16,432 nt of DNA from contig DHJN01000222.1 in assembly GCA_002404345.1 (NCBI GenBank), forward strand, positions 2,592 to 19,023, written 5' to 3'. Position numbers and translations under genes: made by a program. The first letter of the stretch is position 1. Every line of letters starts with the position of its first letter. The DNA is from Actinobacteria bacterium UBA4719 (GTDB lineage: Bacteria > Actinomycetota > Actinomycetes > Actinomycetales > Dermatophilaceae). The notes beneath the pieces are model-generated. The model was not told the DNA's origin. It saw nothing but the letters and a program-made list of their open reading frames with translations, and ran no database searches. Of this stretch, positions 12,401 through 16,432 are shown one piece after another.

Positions 12401-13662
12401 TCACCGTCGAAGAGCACCTCTCACGCATCGTCGGCACCGTGCGGCGGCTCCCGCCGATCGGTATGGAGCTGCTCGATGCCCAGGGCTGCGTCCTGGCCCA
12501 GGACGTGACCAGCGAGGTCGCCCTGCCGGGTTTCAGGAACTCGGCTATGGACGGGTATGCCGTACACGCGTCAGATCTCGAGGGCGCCGGCGAGCAGAGC
12601 CCGGTCCGGTTGCCGGTGGCGTGCGACATCGCGGCCGGCAACACCCAGGCGCTGAACCTCGCGCCAGGTCAGAGCATGCGGATCATGACCGGCGCCCCGA
12701 TGCCGGACGGCGCCGATGCCGTCGTTCCCGTCGAACGCACCGACGGTGGTCTGGCCCTGGTCGTCGTCTCGGCGGCGGTGTCCGTCGGCCAGCATGTGCG
12801 CCAGGCTGGTGAGGACGTCGCGGTCGGTGACCTGGTGATGCGGGACGGCACCCGTCTCGAGCCTCGTCAGATCGCTCTGCTCTCGGCGGTCGGCACCGGC
12901 CGCGTCATGGTGACGCCGAAGCCCCGGGTGGTGGTCATCTCCACCGGCGACGAGCTGATCGAGCCGGGCACCCGTCCTGGGTTCGGTCAGGTCGTCGACA
13001 GCAACAGCCCCATGCTGACAGCAGCCGTTCGAGCCCTCGACGCCATCCCGTCCCGGGTCGGCTGCGTGCGCGATGACGCGCGGACGTTCCTGTCCACGAT
13101 CGAGAGCCAGCTGGTGCATGCCGATGTCGTGATCACCACGGGGGGAGTCAGCATGGGCGCCTACGACACCGTCAAGGAGGTGCTCTCCCGCGTCGGCACG
13201 ATGCGCTTCGACAAGGTCGCCATGCAGCCTGGCATGCCGCAGGGTTTCGGCGTCCTGGGTGAGGACGAGGTCCCGGTGTTCACCCTCCCGGGCAACCCGG
13301 TCAGCGCGATGGTCTCGTTCGAGGTGTTCGTCGCGCCGGCACTGCGGCTGATGGCCGGGCGCCCGCAGTACGAGACGTCACTGGTCACTGCGGTGGCCAC
13401 CCACGACTGGGCCACACCGCCAGGCAAGGTGCAGTATGCGCGAGTCGTGTTGTCCCGCAACGGATCCGGGCACCCGTCTGGGCACCCGTCTGGGCAGCCG
13501 TCTGGGCACACTGTGGCCATCGCGGGTCTGCAGGGATCGCACGCGCTCGGCGCTCTGGCGGGCGCGAACGCGCTGGCCGTCATACCGGCTGACGTCACGT
13601 CCGTACGGGCTGGCGACCAGGTGCTCTGCCACCCGCTGGGACCGATCACGGAGGCGTCATGA
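12397..13662 (+). CDS. moeA: Molybdopterin molybdenumtransferase MoeA, possibly Glp (gephyrin-like divisome protein)
   Basis: This 421-residue protein inserts molybdate into adenylated molybdopterin in the last step of Moco synthesis. Conserved parts are GFRNSAMDGYAV (Asp52), MRIMTGAPMPDGADAVVPVE, VVISTGDELIEPG (Asp185, Glu186), QVVDSNSPML (Asp201), VVITTGGVSMGAYDTVKEVL and PVFTLPGNPVSAMVSFEVF. All four domains and the acidic residues appear intact. The GTG start overlaps the galU stop (GTGA), so translation is coupled. In Corynebacterium the MoeA-like protein encoded with galU, rimJ and the GlpR gene is Glp, which binds FtsZ; this gene occupies the same position. It may be Glp, an enzyme, or both. 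Here moaC and mog follow directly, which favours retained Moco function. Residues ~358-371 are a short GHPSGHPSGQPSG repeat. Confidence 0.9.
   Translation: MITVEEHLSRIVGTVRRLPPIGMELLDAQGCVLAQDVTSEVALPGFRNSAMDGYAVHASDLEGAGEQSPVRLPVACDIAAGNTQALNLAPGQSMRIMTGAPMPDGADAVVPVERTDGGLALVVVSAAVSVGQHVRQAGEDVAVGDLVMRDGTRLEPRQIALLSAVGTGRVMVTPKPRVVVISTGDELIEPGTRPGFGQVVDSNSPMLTAAVRALDAIPSRVGCVRDDARTFLSTIESQLVHADVVITTGGVSMGAYDTVKEVLSRVGTMRFDKVAMQPGMPQGFGVLGEDEVPVFTLPGNPVSAMVSFEVFVAPALRLMAGRPQYETSLVTAVATHDWATPPGKVQYARVVLSRNGSGHPSGHPSGQPSGHTVAIAGLQGSHALGALAGANALAVIPADVTSVRAGDQVLCHPLGPITEAS
13468..13509 (+). repeat. 12-bp tandem repeat inside moeA
   Basis: The 12-base unit GGGCACCCGTCT occurs about 3.5 times (13468-13509), with one C-to-G change in the third copy. 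It encodes GHPS-GHPS-GQPS-GH in the C-terminal domain IV region, probably a surface loop. It is in frame and leaves the flanking conserved blocks intact. Confidence 0.85.
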
Positions 13663-14135
13663 CCAAGCCAAGGCTGACCCATCTGCGCGCCGACGGGTCG
13701 GCGCACATGGTCGATGTCTCGGCCAAGGACGTGACGGTGCGCTCGGCGACAGCAGTCGGGCGGGTGCTGCTGTCGGCCGCGGCTGTGGCGGCCCTGCGCG
13801 GGGGGACGGTGCCCAAGGGCGACGCGCTGTCGGTCGCCCGCATCGCCGGGATCCAGGCGGCCAAACGCACGCCGGATCTGATTCCCTTGGCCCATCCCAT
13901 CGGCGTGCACGGCATCGAGGTCGACCTGGTGGTGGTGGACGACGGGGTGGACCTGAGCGCGACCGTCCGCACGGCCGACCGGACGGGCGTGGAGATGGAG
14001 GCGCTCACGGCGGTGTCGGTGGGGGCGTTGGCGCTGATCGACATGGTCAAGGCCGTGGACAAGCACGCCCGGATCACCGACGTTCGCGTGACCGCGAAGT
14101 CCGGCGGCAGATCAGGGGACTGGGTGGAGCAATGA
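13659..14135 (+). CDS. moaC: Cyclic pyranopterin monophosphate synthase
   Basis: This 158-residue cytosolic enzyme acts with MoaA to turn GTP into cyclic pyranopterin monophosphate, the first stage of Moco synthesis. Family blocks are complete: AHMVDVSAKDVTVRSATAVG, KGDALSVARIAGIQAAKRTPDLIPLAHP, GVEMEALTAVSVGALALIDMVKAVDK and the closing VTAKSGGRSGDW. Length and motifs match bacterial MoaC. The ATG overlaps the moeA stop (ATGA), and the next gene overlaps in the same way. In many actinobacterial versions of this locus moeA is followed directly by the rimJ gene, so moaC and mog look like an insertion into the operon. No moaA, moaD or moaE is present in the window, so the pathway is completed elsewhere. 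Confidence 0.95.
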   Translation: MTKPRLTHLRADGSAHMVDVSAKDVTVRSATAVGRVLLSAAAVAALRGGTVPKGDALSVARIAGIQAAKRTPDLIPLAHPIGVHGIEVDLVVVDDGVDLSATVRTADRTGVEMEALTAVSVGALALIDMVKAVDKHARITDVRVTAKSGGRSGDWVEQ

Positions 14136-14629
14136 CCGGCTCTCCTGGACTCATGACCGGATCCGCAGTGGTCATCACCTGCTCGACCCGCGCGGCTGCC
14201 GGGGTCTATCCGGACCGGTCGGGGCCGATCATCGTCGAGGCGCTGCGCGGCTGGGGCCTCGCGGTCGGCGACGTGGTGGTGGTTGCCGATGGTCCCGATG
14301 TCGAGGTGGCCCTTCGCGCGGCCGTCGCAACTGGTGCTGCGTTGGTGGTGACAACTGGCGGCACCGGACTCACCCCAGCCGATGGCACGCCCGAGGCGAC
14401 CCAACGGGTCGTTGACCGGCAGGTCCCCGGGATCGCGGAGGCCATTCGAGCGGCCGGTGTGCGGGCCGGCATACCGTTGGCCATGTTGTCCCGCGGCGTC
14501 AGCGGTGTGGCGGAGCGGGCCCTGGTGGTCAACCTGCCGGGATCGACGGGGGGCGTGCGCGACGGGCTCGCGGTGCTCGAACCCGTTGTCGCGCATGCTC
14601 TCTCACAGATTCAGGGGGGCGACCATTGA
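14132..14629 (+). CDS. mog: Molybdopterin adenylyltransferase (MogA/MoaB family)
   Basis: This 165-residue cytosolic protein uses ATP to adenylylate molybdopterin, preparing it for metal insertion by MoeA. Recognisable parts are AVVITCSTRAAAGVYPDRSGP at the N-terminus, ALVVTTGGTGLTPADGTPEAT (family TTGGTG loop; many relatives have Arg-Asp where this protein has Ala-Asp), RAAGVRAGIPLAMLSRGVSGVA and ALVVNLPGSTGGV (substrate-binding NLPGS). The length is normal. The first ATG (14132) overlaps the moaC stop as ATGA. A second in-frame ATG seven codons on (MTGSPGL-MTGS) is a small local duplication and a possible alternative start. It stands with moaC and moeA, so three Moco steps are co-transcribed. 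MoaB and MogA cannot be told apart confidently from this sequence. Confidence 0.9.
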   Translation: MTGSPGLMTGSAVVITCSTRAAAGVYPDRSGPIIVEALRGWGLAVGDVVVVADGPDVEVALRAAVATGAALVVTTGGTGLTPADGTPEATQRVVDRQVPGIAEAIRAAGVRAGIPLAMLSRGVSGVAERALVVNLPGSTGGVRDGLAVLEPVVAHALSQIQGGDH

Positions 14630-15276
14630 CCGACGGACTCTGGCCTGCGACGGTCACCGCGCGTCGGGACGGCGGCGCCCCGGTGATCCTGCGGGCCCTG
14701 CGCGGCAAGGACCGGCGCGAGTGGGAAGCGCTGCGGGCCAAGAACATCGGATGGCTCCACCCCTGGGAGGCCACTTCGCCCGAGCCGGTGACGACAGGGT
14801 TGGCCTTCCGCCAGCTGGTTCGCCAGTTTGATCGCGAGGCCGGCGAGGGTCGCCTTCAACCCTTTGTCATCGAGACCGAGGGGCGGCTGGTCGGCCAGAT
14901 GCATTTGTTCGGGATCGCGTGGGGCTCCCTGCGATCGGCCTGCGCGGGCTACTGGGTTGCCGAATCCGTTGCAGGACAGGGGATCATGCCGATCGCGCTC
15001 GCGGCAGCCTGCGACCACGCGTTTCTCGGGCTGGGGCTGCATCGGGTCGAGGTCAACATCCGACCCGAGAACATCGCGAGCCTGCGGGTCGTCGAGAAGC
15101 TGGGTTTTCGCGATGAGGGCCTGCGGCTGCGCTACCTTCACATCGCCGGCGAGTGGCGCGACCATCGTTCCTTTGCTTTGACCAGTGAGGATCTGGGCCG
15201 TTCCTCGCTCGTGGAGCTCTGGAATCGCTCGCAAGGCACGTCGCCTCAGCGACACACCGACGCGGGTCCACATTAA
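14626..15276 (+). CDS. GNAT acetyltransferase, RimJ/RimL type
   Basis: This 216-residue GNAT-family N-acetyltransferase is most similar in layout to RimJ/RimL, which acetylate the N-terminal residue of ribosomal proteins with acetyl-CoA. It shows an N-terminal VILRALRGKDRREWEALRAKNIGWLHPWE, a central VIETEGRLVGQMHLFGI, then YWVAESVAGQGIMPIALAAACDHAF where the acetyl-CoA loop (VAGQGIM) lies, and the closing GLHRVEVNIRPENIASLRVVEKLGFRDEGLRLRYLHI. The start is TTG (14626-14628), overlapping the mog stop as TTGA. A G-run (14613-14618) seven bases upstream serves as SD, so a rare start codon is used together with a strong SD. It ends the operon, 30 bp before the sepX start. The true substrate is not known. 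Confidence 0.88.
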   Translation: MTDGLWPATVTARRDGGAPVILRALRGKDRREWEALRAKNIGWLHPWEATSPEPVTTGLAFRQLVRQFDREAGEGRLQPFVIETEGRLVGQMHLFGIAWGSLRSACAGYWVAESVAGQGIMPIALAAACDHAFLGLGLHRVEVNIRPENIASLRVVEKLGFRDEGLRLRYLHIAGEWRDHRSFALTSEDLGRSSLVELWNRSQGTSPQRHTDAGPH

Positions 15277-15292
15277 GGGCGGTGCACCCCTC

Positions 15293-15306
15293 TAACGTTT
15301 GTTTTT
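15293..15306 (+). promoter_or_regulatory. Candidate -10 of the SepX/GlpR gene
   Basis: TAACGT (15293-15298) is followed by eight T-rich bases and the GTG at 15307. There is no SD, so a leaderless or near-leaderless start is likely. The spacing is slightly longer than at the other leaderless-type starts. The spacer to the upstream operon is 30 bp and includes the palindrome GGTGCACC. Readthrough from that operon is also possible. Confidence 0.35.
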
Positions 15307-16185
15307 GTGCAGCCCAGCAGTCTTGTCTTCCTCGTCATCATCGCTATTTGGGCTGCCTACCTGCTGCAGCACTGGGTCCGCCGACGTGAGCACCTGGCCA
15401 TGGCCCGGTCGGTCGACCGGTTCTCCGATGCCATGCGAGTCCTGGAGCGTCACACTCCACTGCCCGAGTTTGCCGCACGTCCCCCTCGTCCGGAGGTAGT
15501 CGTGAAGCGTGCCAAAGCGCCGATACCGAATGTCCCGACGCGCCCGGCAGCCGCGGTGCGCCCCACTCGTACCTTCAACGTCCTGGCCGGCGTGTCGGCC
15601 CGTCGCGTTCGCGGCCTCTCGCTGCTGGCGTCATTGTCACTCGCGCTCGTCGGCTCACCGCTGGCTGCCTTCTCGGTCCTGCCTTGGTGGAGCGTCCTGG
15701 TTGCTGTCGCGGTCCTGGTGGCCGACGGCGTCTGGTTGCGTCACGTGGCAGTGTCAGAGCGCGCCACTGGCCGGGCCAAGGCGCTGGCGCATCGATCTGC
15801 CGCAGCTCCCGCCCGTTCAGCAACGCGGTATTCCGCCGCGCCCGAGCTCGAGCCCGAGCCCGAAGTCGAGCCAGAGCCAGAGCCCGAAGTCGAGGTTGCG
15901 CCTCTGGTTGCTGGGGCGGACGAGGTCGCTGAGCCGGCTGCCACGGTCGCTGAGCCGAATGCCGAGGCGGTTCCGTCGGGCTGGGCGGATCCGTCGGGCT
16001 GGGCCCCTGTCCCGGTGCCGCCGCCCACATACACCCTCAAGGCAAGGGCGGAGCGACCTGTGCACATTCCCGAGTTTGTGGAGCTTACCGAGTACGCTCC
16101 GGTGCTGCCCCTGAGTCCCGACGACCTCATTGACGAGGGCGAGCTCGACGGGCTACCGGAACGTCGCAGCGCCGCCGGCGCCTGA
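15307..16185 (+). CDS. sepX: Divisome protein SepX/GlpR
   Basis: This 292-residue membrane protein belongs to the family called SepX in Streptomyces, where it supports cell-division septa, and GlpR in Corynebacterium, where it is the membrane receptor of the MoeA-like Glp. It starts MQPSSLVFLVIIAIWAAYLLQHWVRRREHLAMARSVDRFSDAMRVLERH, with the first helix at residues 5-20 followed by a conserved basic stretch. A middle pair of helices spans about 105-145. Then comes a long acidic, repetitive EP/EV linker (residues ~178-200) and a C-terminal acidic section ending near ELDGLPERRSAAGA. Its place after galU-moeA-rimJ matches the locus in Mycobacterium (Rv0993-Rv0996 as I recall). The start is GTG with no SD. 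The acidic linker may be disordered. Confidence 0.9.
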   Translation: MQPSSLVFLVIIAIWAAYLLQHWVRRREHLAMARSVDRFSDAMRVLERHTPLPEFAARPPRPEVVVKRAKAPIPNVPTRPAAAVRPTRTFNVLAGVSARRVRGLSLLASLSLALVGSPLAAFSVLPWWSVLVAVAVLVADGVWLRHVAVSERATGRAKALAHRSAAAPARSATRYSAAPELEPEPEVEPEPEPEVEVAPLVAGADEVAEPAATVAEPNAEAVPSGWADPSGWAPVPVPPPTYTLKARAERPVHIPEFVELTEYAPVLPLSPDDLIDEGELDGLPERRSAAGA

Positions 16186-16186
16186 G

Positions 16187-16217
16187 ACGCCGCGTCTGCC
16201 ACTTACGCCGCGTCTGC
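16187..16217 (+). repeat. 13-bp direct repeat with internal palindromes after sepX
   Basis: ACGCCGCGTCTGC occurs at 16187-16199 and again at 16205-16217, with an 18-base period. The first copy, with its flanking bases, forms the palindrome AGACGC-C-GCGTCT directly after the stop codon. It may act as a weak terminator. The rest of 16219-16245 shows no feature I can support. Confidence 0.45.
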
Positions 16218-16245
16218 ACAGCTGGCAATGCGGAGTGCCTCGTTT

Positions 16246-16273
16246 CTGACTGGGCATGCCTCGGTGTTATCGT
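16246..16273 (+). promoter_or_regulatory. Promoter of the tRNA-Ala gene
   Basis: CTGACT (16246-16251) and TATCGT (16268-16273) are separated by 16 bp, predicting a start near 16280, eight bases before the mature tRNA 5' end. A conventional -35/-10 pair contrasts with the -10-only starts of the protein genes here. Confidence 0.5.
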
Positions 16274-16287
16274 TTCGTGCGCACCAC

Positions 16288-16360
16288 GGGGCTGTGGCGC
16301 AGCTGGTAGCGCACCTCGTTCGCAACGAGGGGGTCAGGGGTTCGAGTCCCCTCAGCTCCA
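16288..16360 (+). tRNA. tRNA-Ala (anticodon CGC)
   Basis: A complete 73-nt cloverleaf reads the GCG codon. The acceptor GGGGCTG pairs with CAGCTCC and includes the G3-U70 wobble that identifies tRNA-Ala. The D-arm has GCGC/GCGC with AGCTGGTA. The anticodon stem CTCGT/ACGAG encloses the loop TCGCA with CGC, and the T-arm GGGGTTCGAGTCCCC is standard. The discriminator is A, and the next bases are CCG, so the 3' CCA is not encoded and must be added. The last 72 bp of the window (16361-16432) hold nothing I recognise and no phage-like attachment sequence. Confidence 0.95.
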
Positions 16361-16432
16361 CCGAGATAACCGCAGGTCATCCCTGAAGGAACGGGGCCGT
16401 GTCAAGACACTGGTGACCTCAGATTTGGGCTG

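Noticed and set aside
13468..13509. CRISPR-like array inside moeA
   Set aside because: The repeats are contiguous 12-mers with no spacers and are in frame with an intact protein.
16288..16432. Integration site at the 3' end of tRNA-Ala
   Set aside because: No integrase, no partial tRNA duplicate and no phage-like gene lies within the window, and only 72 bp follow the tRNA.

Overview
The window is high-GC DNA with dense, often 4-nt-overlapping genes and many GTG starts. It carries several actinobacterial hallmarks: a SepX/GlpR-type divisome gene next to galU-moeA-rimJ, a Ser-rich FmdB/Ruc-type zinc ribbon, and starts with a -10 hexamer directly upstream instead of a Shine-Dalgarno (SD) site. 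An actinobacterium, probably of the Micrococcales (Intrasporangiaceae-like), is the best guess. The genus cannot be read from the sequence. Most of the window is chromosomal backbone. The order mscL / fmdB-ruc / 5-FCL / galU / moeA / rimJ / sepX matches, as I recall it, the Mycobacterium tuberculosis Rv0985c-Rv0996 neighbourhood, with local insertions and losses.

Layout. 1-438 is the 3' end of an acetyl-CoA hydrolase / succinyl-CoA:acetate CoA-transferase gene, followed by a strong U-tract terminator. 792-1601 (+) is a secreted DUF3494 ice-binding-like protein with its own promoter and a leader hairpin. 1668-1857 (-) is a decayed C-terminal remnant of mscL. 1858-4018 (-) holds a SAF-domain membrane protein, an MTA phosphorylase and the FmdB/Ruc-like zinc ribbon. 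A CIRCE (HrcA operator)-like element lies directly upstream of the zinc ribbon. 4167-5675 (-) is a CPA1-type cation/proton antiporter, divergent by only 27 bp from 5703-8309 (+), a membrane-anchored penicillin-acylase-type Ntn hydrolase. 8318-8920 (-) is 5-formyltetrahydrofolate cyclo-ligase, divergent from 9024-10274 (+), a flavohemoglobin. 10295-11320 (-) is heme A synthase (CtaA/COX15). It is divergent from the translationally coupled operon 11420-15276 (+): galU, moeA (or Glp), moaC, mogA and a RimJ-like acetyltransferase. 15307-16185 (+) is the SepX/GlpR divisome membrane protein, and 16288-16360 is tRNA-Ala(CGC).

Themes. Stress functions (a likely HrcA-controlled zinc-ribbon chaperone, NO detoxification, ion homeostasis) lie beside cofactor genes (Moco, folate salvage, heme A) and a cell-division pair. 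The main observations are the CIRCE with a tandemly duplicated half-site before the zinc-ribbon gene, the mscL pseudogene, and a recurring TANNNT-N6-start-codon arrangement implying leaderless mRNAs. Also notable are a moeA that could be the FtsZ-binding Glp as well as a Moco enzyme, and repeated short in-frame tandem duplications. No mobile element, CRISPR array or prophage was seen.
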